Source: Rhabdochlamydiaceae bacterium (GTDB lineage Bacteria > Chlamydiota > Chlamydiia > Chlamydiales > Rhabdochlamydiaceae). Taken from it: a stretch of 64,000 nt of DNA. Every line of letters starts with the position of its first letter. Within the stretch, counting starts at the first letter, position 1. This document shows positions 52,178 through 61,100 of this stretch, in pieces. Made by a program: the position numbers and the translations under genes. Under the pieces are notes generated by a model, which was not told where the DNA came from, did not search any database, and worked only from the letters and a program-made list of their open reading frames with translations. Where the stretch lies: assembly GCA_019752555.1 (NCBI GenBank), contig JAIELY010000004.1:104438-168437 (forward strand), written 5' to 3'.

Positions 52178-52537
52178 TTATCTAATCTTTTCTTGATATT
52201 GCACTTCATCGAGGAGCTTATCCCATTCGGACGGATCGCTTAACTGGATCTTGAATAACCAGCCTTGATCTTCGGCTGATTGATTAATGGGCTGAGTAGA
52301 ATCGTTTAACAAGTGATTAATCGCGATGATCTCTCCTGATACAGGGGCGTAGATGTCAGCTGCAGCTTTTGTCGATTCTAAGACGGCGATTTCTTCACCT
52401 GCTTTCACTTTTTTTCCAACAGAGGGAAGCTCCACATAGACAATTTCTCCAAGCTCACGCTGTGCGTGGTCGGTAATCCCTACTGTCCCAATTCCTTCTT
52501 CCAACATCATCCATTCATGAGATTCAGTGTATTTCAT
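52178..52537 (-). CDS. gcsH: Glycine cleavage system H protein (lipoyl carrier)
   Basis: 119 residues. The lipoyl domain has the attachment Lys57 in AVLESTKAAADIYAPVSGEI. It also has YTESHEWM at the N-terminus and GITDHAQRELGEIVYVELP, both standard GcsH motifs. No gcvT or gcvP is in the window. Chlamydiae often keep H proteins without the other glycine-cleavage subunits, so it may serve as a lipoyl donor/acceptor. A lipoate ligase gene is 4.7 kb upstream on the same strand. It is six bases from the next upstream gene, so they are likely one transcript. Confidence 0.95.
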   Translation of the reverse strand: MKYTESHEWMMLEEGIGTVGITDHAQRELGEIVYVELPSVGKKVKAGEEIAVLESTKAAADIYAPVSGEIIAINHLLNDSTQPINQSAEDQGWLFKIQLSDPSEWDKLLDEVQYQEKIR

Positions 52538-52543
52538 AGATTC

Positions 52544-53188
52544 TCACTTTGTTAATTTTAAGCTGCCCCACAGTCGGGGATGCTGTTCAATGGTAAAATC
52601 GCTTGATGACACCGAAAAATGCTGAGGGCTCCCCCCTTTTCGATGCAAGCGGTAAGTAAATCCTAAGCGATCCAGAGTGGATGGGTCATACCCATGCAGG
52701 CAATGCGCGGGGAAAAAAAGGTGGAGCTCATAGCTGTTTTGCTCCATCTTACATGTGACTTGGATATCAGAGGGCTCGCAAAGAGAATGCGCATCTTCTG
52801 TGCGAAAACGGGTCAGTTCAAGAGCGCGGATTCCCTGTACTTCTTGAGGCAAAATTAAAAAATGGTGGCAAAACTTAGTCAAAAAGCCCGCTGTTTTTAA
52901 GTCGCGCGTATCCAAAAAAACCTCTAAGGCATCTGCTTGAGAAAACTGGGGATATTCCGCTTCTTCAAAGGGTTTTTCAACGTAAGCGCTTAAAACAAGA
53001 CCCTCTTCATTCCATCCGATTGCCATTTGTGCAAAGGCGTTTTCCGCAAGAAGCTCCGAAGTTGAAGCAAGCCTATGGGTGCGCAAAGAAACCTGCTGCA
53101 AGGATGCCGTGTGTTTAACATCCGCGCTTAAGCTAAAAAAATCCAATGGAGTCAGCGCCGGCATCTCATCAAATAGCGAGCTTCCCAT
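52544..53188 (-). CDS. CBM9/DOMON-like beta-sandwich hypothetical protein
   Basis: 214 residues without signal peptide. The central pattern AIGWNEEGLVLSAYVEKPFE, then QADALEVFLDTRDLKTAGF, and later LHLFFPAHCLHG resembles the carbohydrate-binding CBM9-like fold, where an Asp-Ala/Ser-(V/L)-E-V-F-(I/L)-D strand is typical. In C. trachomatis a hypothetical gene stands next to gcsH (CT283, from memory), and this could be its counterpart. The start overlaps the stop of the 53188-55539 gene (TAATG). Ligand and role are unknown. Confidence 0.7.
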   Translation of the reverse strand: MGSSLFDEMPALTPLDFFSLSADVKHTASLQQVSLRTHRLASTSELLAENAFAQMAIGWNEEGLVLSAYVEKPFEEAEYPQFSQADALEVFLDTRDLKTAGFLTKFCHHFLILPQEVQGIRALELTRFRTEDAHSLCEPSDIQVTCKMEQNSYELHLFFPAHCLHGYDPSTLDRLGFTYRLHRKGGSPQHFSVSSSDFTIEQHPRLWGSLKLTK

Positions 53189-55539
53189 TACAATGACTCG
53201 CGTTTGTCTGCAGTGAAATGAATTGCATTTTTCTTTTGAATCTCATCGACTAGAGAGAGCATAAAACTGCGGCGCGCATCCAGCGAGAGGGACCTATGCC
53301 CTTGATCGATCTCTTCTACTGCTGAAAGCTCCGCTTCTGACTTTCCTAATACCTGATAGAAGGCAAGTGAGCCGCTATGCCCAATTTCCACAGCAGACCA
53401 ATCGTTGGATTTCATCGAAAACATTTTTTCTTTGTGAAAAGAGAGAGTGCTGCTGCGCTCTATCACCTGCTCTTTTAAAAGCATCTGCCATTGGGTATCG
53501 AGTGTTATTTCCCGCTCTTGTTCACGCACCCACAAGGCGCTATTCTCTTGTTTTTCAGCCATCTGTTTGACAGTGTTTACAAACGCAAATAAGCGGTGCT
53601 GTGTATAAAATGCAGAGGGCAAGTCGCCGCTTGTCCCTGGGAGCTCTCCAAAGTTGGAGCGATACGACTCTTCGATGTTCTTAAGCAAATCTGCATAAAC
53701 GAGTTTACCAACAGCCTCTTTCACTTCAGTAAAAGGACGCCAAGAGCCGTCTTTTTGCTGAAAAAAAGCACTTTGTTTACGACGGACATCGGGATAGGCT
53801 GCCTCAAGCTTCGCATCGAGCATCTGATCAAGAGTGCCATCGGATAAAGCACTTGCAAAGGTCAGCAATTTCCGTTCAGCATCCCGCTGTTTAACTCGGA
53901 ATTTTGTAAAGACCTGACCATCCTGAGAATAGAAACTCAACAGATCCTGTGTTCTTTCCGATGGGTCTTCATGGGCTAATGGAGCGCTCTTGAGTAAATG
54001 ATACAAAGCTGCCTGGTCATGTATGCCGACAAGAGGTAGTTTTCCTCCCTTAGCACGCAGACCTCCCGACCAAGTACGCGGCTCTGCTGCAGCTAATGCC
54101 ATTTGCAGCTTTTCTCTCTGAGAATCGAGGATCGCTAACCTAGCAAACTGATCGATTTTAAAACGTTCATTAGCATCGAGTTTATCTAAAACCAAAAACC
54201 GCTCACTCACTGACAGCGCCTTTTCTTGAGCTAACACAGGAAACTGTTTTTTTAACACTTCCCACGAGCTCTCTTGAGTTTCCCATTCCCAGGTCTCTTT
54301 TAAACTAATCTGGCGCGCGAGCTCCTGCTTTTCTACCTGAGCATATTCTATTTCGAAAAACTGATCGATTAGCTCTGGAGCGCGTTTTTCGATCTGATCC
54401 AATGGTAAAAAACGAGTGGGAAGAAGCAAACTTCCCTTGACAGGGTTCTGCGTTACAGCATCCAAATACACTTGGAGGCGAAAAACAGAGCGCAGATCTT
54501 TTAGCCGCAACTCATCTGGCAACTCGTAAAGATCTACCTTTGTATTTTCTTTCGTAAAGGATAAAAACTGTTTAAAGCTTAAAGGATCGAGGAACACACT
54601 ATTTCCAACATCGTTAAACAACCGGCGAAAAAGCAAGACTTGCTTCCAGCTCTCTACGGCGCTCGATTCGTTAAGTCCTAAACTATGAATCTCATTCTGG
54701 TAATAAGCTTGCATCTCCTCAGTTGAAAGCGTCCCCTGCGGCGCAATCTCTTTATATCCATGTGCGATATTCTGGTAGAGATCCGCGCGGACCTCTTCAT
54801 TTGTAATTTTATAACCATTTTCTTCTGCACATTGCGCTGCATTCAAGATAAACTGACTGGCCAGTTCCACAAAACGAGGGCCGAACCAATCTTCGAGGGT
54901 GTGAAATCCAAATAGTGAGAAATCCGCATTTTGAACAAGCGGATCTGCAGCCATCCCCATCTGGTTCATCTGATAAACAAGGATCTGCTTGACGATCTCT
55001 TCAGGAAACTGCGCTTGGTCCAAATAGATTTGAAACAAAAGAGCGAGAGTTTCCATCGTCATCTGGTCGCTTTTTGACTTGAGTAAAGACAAGTGCTGAC
55101 TCAATACGGGATGAAATCTCTGCCAGACCGCTTCTACACTAAGCTCTTTCACTTCTGGATGCACAAAGCTGCGGTAGTGTTTAATTCTAGGCAGTCTACT
55201 ATCAAGCTCAGGTTTTAGCTCATCGAAGTATCTGCGTGCGAGGATCATTCCCATTCCGGTAGCAAGAAAATCGCGCTGGATGACTCCATCATTGAGCAAG
55301 TTGGGAACCTTGCCCTGTTCCCGATCCAGAAGAGAGCTGGAAATGAGCCGGGTAAGGGCGCCTAATCGGCGTTCTGTGATCTCTTTTCCTTCAATTCCCT
55401 TACAGACTACCCGATCAGGAGCCTCTTTCGCTCCGGCTAAAGAGGCGCTATAGGTCCCAAAAAATGTGAATGAGAGAATGATCACAATGGTGACCACAAT
55501 AAAAAAAGCCCGTTGGTACTTGCGGAAGAAGTTAAGCAT
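53188..55539 (-). CDS. PpiD/SurA-like membrane-anchored periplasmic protein
   Basis: 783 residues. A short cytoplasmic end, MLNFFRKYQRAF, is followed by one membrane helix (about 12-32, FIVVTIVIILSFTFFG) and a long, helical, periplasmic part. This N-terminal pattern is typical of PpiD/SurA_N_3 proteins that help fold outer-membrane proteins. I find no clear parvulin (PPIC) motif, so isomerase activity is doubtful. It may be a chaperone without catalysis. It begins an operon of this gene, the CBM9-like gene, gcsH, the TamB-like gene and comF, joined by overlaps or gaps of a few bases. The call rests on architecture. Confidence 0.68.
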   Translation of the reverse strand: MLNFFRKYQRAFFIVVTIVIILSFTFFGTYSASLAGAKEAPDRVVCKGIEGKEITERRLGALTRLISSSLLDREQGKVPNLLNDGVIQRDFLATGMGMILARRYFDELKPELDSRLPRIKHYRSFVHPEVKELSVEAVWQRFHPVLSQHLSLLKSKSDQMTMETLALLFQIYLDQAQFPEEIVKQILVYQMNQMGMAADPLVQNADFSLFGFHTLEDWFGPRFVELASQFILNAAQCAEENGYKITNEEVRADLYQNIAHGYKEIAPQGTLSTEEMQAYYQNEIHSLGLNESSAVESWKQVLLFRRLFNDVGNSVFLDPLSFKQFLSFTKENTKVDLYELPDELRLKDLRSVFRLQVYLDAVTQNPVKGSLLLPTRFLPLDQIEKRAPELIDQFFEIEYAQVEKQELARQISLKETWEWETQESSWEVLKKQFPVLAQEKALSVSERFLVLDKLDANERFKIDQFARLAILDSQREKLQMALAAAEPRTWSGGLRAKGGKLPLVGIHDQAALYHLLKSAPLAHEDPSERTQDLLSFYSQDGQVFTKFRVKQRDAERKLLTFASALSDGTLDQMLDAKLEAAYPDVRRKQSAFFQQKDGSWRPFTEVKEAVGKLVYADLLKNIEESYRSNFGELPGTSGDLPSAFYTQHRLFAFVNTVKQMAEKQENSALWVREQEREITLDTQWQMLLKEQVIERSSTLSFHKEKMFSMKSNDWSAVEIGHSGSLAFYQVLGKSEAELSAVEEIDQGHRSLSLDARRSFMLSLVDEIQKKNAIHFTADKRESL

Positions 55540-55697
55540 GCTGAAGATTCCTTTCAGAATTTACGCTGAGTTATACCGAAACAAATCGATGAATTAGGTT
55601 TGGAATGCTTAGGTTATCCCCCAGCACTCAAAAACCAATTCTCCAACTTGTATCGGTACAAATTTAAGCCAAACCCGAGAAACTTCGCAAAGAAAAT

Positions 55698-57221
55698 CTA
55701 ATACGATTTGGCGTAAACAACCCGCTGGAAGCTTTTTTTGCCTGTAAAAGGACAGATCCCCTCTTCCTTTTCACCCTCTAACGGGATACAGCGAATGGTC
55801 ACACTAAGATCGCGCTTGAGCATCTCTTCAACCTCGGGATCTTTAGACCAATGGGCGAGAGCAAACCCTCCATGAATTTCTGGGTTCTCGGCATTTTTTG
55901 GAGTAAAATACGCGTAAAATTCTTCTTTTGTATCGATTTTTTTAAGATGCGCGTTGCGGAAATGAAGAGCTCTTTCGTAAATCGAGCGTTGCATCTGATC
56001 TAGGATTTCTGTGACTTGTCCTAAAAGTTCTTCACGGCTAAGCGGTGTCGTATCCCGGTGAGCCTTGTCTCGCCGCGCGACCATCAGTTTGTCTGCAGCA
56101 ATATCGCGAGGCCCCACTTCAATACGCAGAGGAATCCCCTTTTTAATCCAGCTCCAGGTTTTATCACCGCCGCGCATCTCTCTTTCATCGACATGCACAA
56201 CAAGAGGCCTTCCATGATAGCTTAAATGGCGCAGCTGTCCTGCTAAAGAATGGCAATAAGCAAGAACTTCCGCTTTTGTCTCTTCCTTATGAATGACAGG
56301 CAAAAGAACAACGTGCGCGGAGGCAACGCGCGGAGGCAGCACGAGACCATCGTCATCGCTGTGGCCCATGACAAGAGCTCCAATGAGGCGCGTTGTCATT
56401 CCCCATGAGGTCGTCCATGCATGTTGCTGATTCCCATCGGCATCGCGGAATTGAATTTCTGACGCTTTTGCAAAGTTCTGGCCAAGAAAATGGGACGTGC
56501 CCCCTTGTAGAGCCTTGCGATCTTGGGTCATGATTTCGATGCAATAGGTAGATACAGCGCCAGGAAATCTCTCAGAGGGAGTTTTTTCCCCTTGAATCAC
56601 AGGAAGCGCGAGATAATTTTCGACAAAATGAACGTAAATTCCGAGCATCCGCATGGTCTCTTCAAGAGCCTCTTCACTTGTCGCATGAGCCGTATGCCCC
56701 TCTTGCCAGAGAAATTCAGTGGTACGCAAAAACATCCGGGTGCGCATCTCCCACCGCACAACGTTGCACCATTGATTGATAAGAAGCGGCAAGTCGCGGT
56801 AGGATTCTACCCATTTGGAAAACATAGCGCCAATAATCGTCTCCGATGTCGGGCGGACAATGAGCGGCTCTTCTAAAGGTCCTGCAGGAATCAACTTCCC
56901 CTCTTTGCCAACCTCTAAGCGGTGGTGAGTGACGACAGCGCATTCTTTGGCAAACCCTTCGACGTGCGCAGCTTCCTTTTCTAGAAAGCTCAGCGGGATG
57001 AAGAGAGGGAAATAGGCATTGACATGGCCTGTCTCTTTAAACATCTTATCAAGAATTTGCTGCATATTCTCCCAGATGGCATAACCCCAAGGTTTAATGA
57101 CCATACATCCGCGTACGGGAGAATGCTCGGCTAAGTCAGCAGCGCGGAGCACCGCCTGAAACCATTCTGGATAATTTTCTTCACGTGTGGGTTGAATTGC
57201 TGTCTTTTCTTTTGCCGCCAT
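55698..57221 (-). CDS. proS: Prolyl-tRNA synthetase, archaeal/eukaryotic type (type 3)
   Basis: Charges tRNA-Pro. Class II motif 1 region is VRGCMVIKPWGYAIWENMQQ, motif 2 MRTRMFLRTTEFLWQEGHTA, and motif 3 around TTSWGMTTRLIGALVMGHSD. The length (507), the absence of the long editing insert between motifs 2 and 3, and the C-terminal extension ending RVVYAKSY identify the archaeal/eukaryotic (ProS type 3) form. This differs from the bacterial type of about 580 residues that I remember for Chlamydia. The C-terminal CxxC zinc pair is only partly kept (GICPFTGKK). It lies six bases after lplA, which is upstream, so they are likely one transcript. Confidence 0.95.
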   Translation of the reverse strand: MAAKEKTAIQPTREENYPEWFQAVLRAADLAEHSPVRGCMVIKPWGYAIWENMQQILDKMFKETGHVNAYFPLFIPLSFLEKEAAHVEGFAKECAVVTHHRLEVGKEGKLIPAGPLEEPLIVRPTSETIIGAMFSKWVESYRDLPLLINQWCNVVRWEMRTRMFLRTTEFLWQEGHTAHATSEEALEETMRMLGIYVHFVENYLALPVIQGEKTPSERFPGAVSTYCIEIMTQDRKALQGGTSHFLGQNFAKASEIQFRDADGNQQHAWTTSWGMTTRLIGALVMGHSDDDGLVLPPRVASAHVVLLPVIHKEETKAEVLAYCHSLAGQLRHLSYHGRPLVVHVDEREMRGGDKTWSWIKKGIPLRIEVGPRDIAADKLMVARRDKAHRDTTPLSREELLGQVTEILDQMQRSIYERALHFRNAHLKKIDTKEEFYAYFTPKNAENPEIHGGFALAHWSKDPEVEEMLKRDLSVTIRCIPLEGEKEEGICPFTGKKSFQRVVYAKSY

Positions 57222-57227
57222 AGAAAT

Positions 57228-57977
57228 TTACATAGATTTAGAGTTAGATACCTGGCAGTTTACGCTGGCTTGAGTTAAATGTGTAGTTAAAAGCTCTTTA
57301 AGCTCGTCCTTGGCCAAGCGTATCTGCTCTTGTGTCGCGCTAGGGCCAAGCAGGGGAAAAGTAAAGGTCTGCATAGCCGCTCTCACCTCCTCTTTAGAGA
57401 GAAGAACAGCATCTAAATACTCTTCTGAGGGCATCACTAAAGAAATAGTTCCCTGATGTAAAAAACCGGCTTTTGTTTTCCGTTGAGCTGCGCCTGCAAT
57501 CTTTTTCCCCTCAAGAATTACATCGTACTTAGTCGGTTTTGCCATACAAAAATGACGACAGCCGGGCCCTTTGGCCTCAAAATCAGCCTCAGTGAGGTAC
57601 AGGCCAATAGAACGCTTTAAGAAAGACTCGACAGCTCCCAATACAGCTTTATTTACAAATGCGTAATTCTCGAGAGTGTTTGTCGAAAATTCTGGACGGT
57701 GGTAGGGAACAAGAAGAGAAAAGGCCATATCCCAAAGATGGAAAACAATTCCCCCTCCTGTCGAGCGGCGCGCTAGAAAAAGACCGCGTTTTTCTGCTTC
57801 CGACAGATCCAAATACCGAGAGGGCTCTATAAAATACCCGTAAGTGGCAGAGTCTCTTTCCCATTCATAAAAATGGAGGATCGGACGCTTTTTTTCAGCT
57901 AAACCCTCGAGAAGCTCTGCATCGATCTGCATATTTCGAGCAGCAGATCCGATCCCTGTATCAAGAATTTCCCACAT
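57228..57977 (-). CDS. lplA: Lipoate-protein ligase / lipoyl transferase family protein
   Basis: 249 residues of the BPL/LplA/LipB fold. The conserved LARRSTGGGIVFHLWDMAFS and GKKIAGAAQRKTKAGFLHQG (with the catalytic-region Lys) are both present. It attaches lipoate, or transfers octanoate, to carrier proteins such as GcsH and E2 subunits. It lacks the extra C-terminal domain of E. coli LplA, so LplA1-like or LipM-like activity cannot be told apart. No signal peptide. First gene of a lplA-proS pair, and gcsH is about 4.7 kb away on the same strand. Confidence 0.88.
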   Translation of the reverse strand: MWEILDTGIGSAARNMQIDAELLEGLAEKKRPILHFYEWERDSATYGYFIEPSRYLDLSEAEKRGLFLARRSTGGGIVFHLWDMAFSLLVPYHRPEFSTNTLENYAFVNKAVLGAVESFLKRSIGLYLTEADFEAKGPGCRHFCMAKPTKYDVILEGKKIAGAAQRKTKAGFLHQGTISLVMPSEEYLDAVLLSKEEVRAAMQTFTFPLLGPSATQEQIRLAKDELKELLTTHLTQASVNCQVSNSKSM

Positions 57978-58134
57978 CGCGCGCTCCTATCTAAAAACAG
58001 AGATTCTATCAGTTTCTGCATCATTCATGCGAGAACTTCTCTTAAAGCCAGGAAGGCAACTCTAAAATTTACTTGTTTCAAAATAAAAGATTAATCTACT
58101 CTCTAAAACCTTTCCTTGTCGATTAGAGATTTTT

Positions 58135-61100
58135 ATGGTTTACCGCTGTTTATTTTTACTACTGCTCTTTTTTTCAACCTCCAGCTTTGCCCAATGGGAT
58201 CAGCTGTTTCCAGACTCAGAAGACCCTGCCCTCTATGATCATGTCAATGTAATCACAGGCGAATTAAACCTCTCTTTCCAAGACACTCTTGTTCAAGGGG
58301 CAAAATCGCTTCCAATCAACCGCTCGTATACAAGCGCAGGCGCTCTTGATTCATCGAATATGGCAACGATCCAAAATCTTGCGCATTATGGCTGGACGAT
58401 CAGAGGAGGCTGGAGTTTTCTTTGCCACATCGATCTTCTCATTGAACTATCCGAACGGATCAAAGACTTTAAATTTTATATCCAAGAGCATAACGGAAAT
58501 CTCGTCGGGTATACATTCGATCATAAACGCAGCGATGGCAGAACCTACGTATATAGACCCACAAAAGAAATTCTCAAAAACGCAACCGTTTATAATGGGA
58601 GGCAGAATCTACACAAAAACAAGCTTACCTTTGACAAGAAAACAGGTAAAGCTGTGCTGCACTTACCCGATGGCAGTTATCGGGTTTATGAAGGGAGAAA
58701 GTTTCACTCTTGGAGAAAGAGCCATTTCATCAGCTTCCAAAAAGAAACAAGAGCCAAGCTCTACTATAAACTCACTCAAGAAGTGCTCTCCAGCCGCCAC
58801 AGAATCAGCTATACATACAACCGCTATCATGATCTCACGGACGTGCTGCTGCAAAACCCTGCAGGAACTAAAACCTTTGCCTCTTACCACATCACTGCCA
58901 AAGATTTTGATACACCTCAATATCAACTGAAAATCAATACCTCTGATCAGAAAACTCTTACCTACAAAGCACTTAATTGCAAGAACGTGGGCTATCTTTG
59001 CAACGTCGCAAGCGCGCAACGCAAAGAGGAGAACACGTATTTAAAAGAACGCCGCGGGATCGGAGCGCGTCTTAAACAAATCCTTTTCGACAAACACATT
59101 GAAGTGCAAGTGGATTATTACTGCCCGCCTGACCGCAACACGGACAAAAAGTGGGAGGAGCATCCAGATAAAAAACCTTTTGAAGCCGACAAGGTCCGTT
59201 TTTTATCCACTCCTACAGGTCCCGAGGGTCAATTCACACGCCTAGCAGAATTTTTCTACCAACCTCATCTAACCGATGTGCGTGATGTAAAATACAGGCT
59301 CACCCGCTTTCATCACGATAAGGGAAAAATCACCGCCATCGAATATTTTGATGGAGCAGATCAACTTTATTCGGTCCTTCGCTTCGGTTGGAAAGGCAAT
59401 TCACTGATGAGCAAAACCATGCTCGATCCCCATGGCAACCCCTTTCTTTCTAAAACGTTTGCCTATGACAGTGCAGGCAACATCATACAAGAAACTCTCT
59501 GGGGTAATTTCACAGGAAATGCCTCCGTAATGCATCTCAATGCCGATGGCTCGTTAAGCGGAGGCGACCACTATACAAAAAGCTACACCTACCTCCCCCA
59601 TTTTAATCTTCCAATTGTCGAAGAAGAAGAGGGCGGCCTTACCTATCTTTACAATTATCTGCAGGACACTGATCTCATCACAGCCAAATTCAGTTGCAGC
59701 CAAGGGCAGATTTTACTTCGGGAATTCACATTTTACGATGCAGATCATCTCCCCATTAAAGAAATCCGGGATAATGGACGCTCGACAGATCCCAATGATG
59801 TGCAAGTCACATTCCGCACCATTGATCAACACGAAAGAGATCCGCATACAGGTTTAATCACAACCACAAAAGAGCTCTACTTCGATCCCTCTACTGGGAA
59901 AGAACAACTCATTCGCAAAACCTCTTACACATATTCTCTGCAACACCAGATCATTTCTGAATCGATCTATGACAGTGAAGATCAATACCGATATACCCTC
60001 TATAGCGAATATGATCCCAAAGGAAATCTCATTTCGAAGACTACCCCCTTAGGTCAGAAAAACACCTATACATATGATGCAAGAGGCCGATTAGAATCGG
60101 TCAAAGAAGTGGGATCGCTTCTTAAACGCTACCTCTACGACCCAGCAGGCAGGCCAGCTGCTATTGAGGAGTGGGACAGCGAGGGTTTAGTAAAAAAAAC
60201 CTATACCCAGTATGACAGCGCAGGCACACTTCTTTCCCAAACGGATGAAAAAGGAAATACCACTTATCAGACATACGATGCCTTTAGACGATCCCTCTCA
60301 ACCCGTTTTCCTGCATGTCTAGATACAGACGGCTCCTCATACGAACCAGAAGTCCGCTTTTCCTATGATCTGCAAGGCAACCTCATCTCAACGACCGTCC
60401 GCGATGCCAGCACGAGCTCTACACGTTACACTCCACTTAGAAAACCTCTAGAAGAAACCCACCCTGACGGCACTCAGACAACCCACCGGTATCATCCCAA
60501 CGGCACTTTGCATATGACAACTTATGCCGATGGCACCACCATCGAGTACGAGTACGACCCCTTCGAAAACCAAACATCCAAGAAAATCTTCTCTTTAGAC
60601 GGGGATTTGCTTAGCGAAGAAAGCTGGCAATACAATCCCTTACACCTCACTTCTTACACCGACCCGAATGGCCTTGTGACCTATTACACATATGATGCTA
60701 GCGGCCGGCTGACTTGTGAACAACAAGAGGGGCGCTGCATTCAAATAGGTTATGACAGCCTTGGGTTTGAAGCCTCCATAACCAAAGCAGACGTGACACA
60801 AAGACGGCTATACGATGCCGGCGGCAGAATCGTTGAAGAGTGGCTTGAAACCTCTGATCATCCTATCGAAAACCACATGAGGTTTCATTACGATCTAGAA
60901 GATAGAAAAATCTCTGCCGAGAGGGAAACTGCCTGCGGTTGGGTTTGCGACAGCTTCTGTTACGATCGAGAAAGCCGTTTATGTTCTCATACCGATCCAG
61001 AGGGCAATCTCACCGAGTTCCTCTACGATCATGACCATGTCAATCTCTTAGGACAACATGTCCTATCGAAAAAAACGATCGATCCAACAGGAAACGTGCA

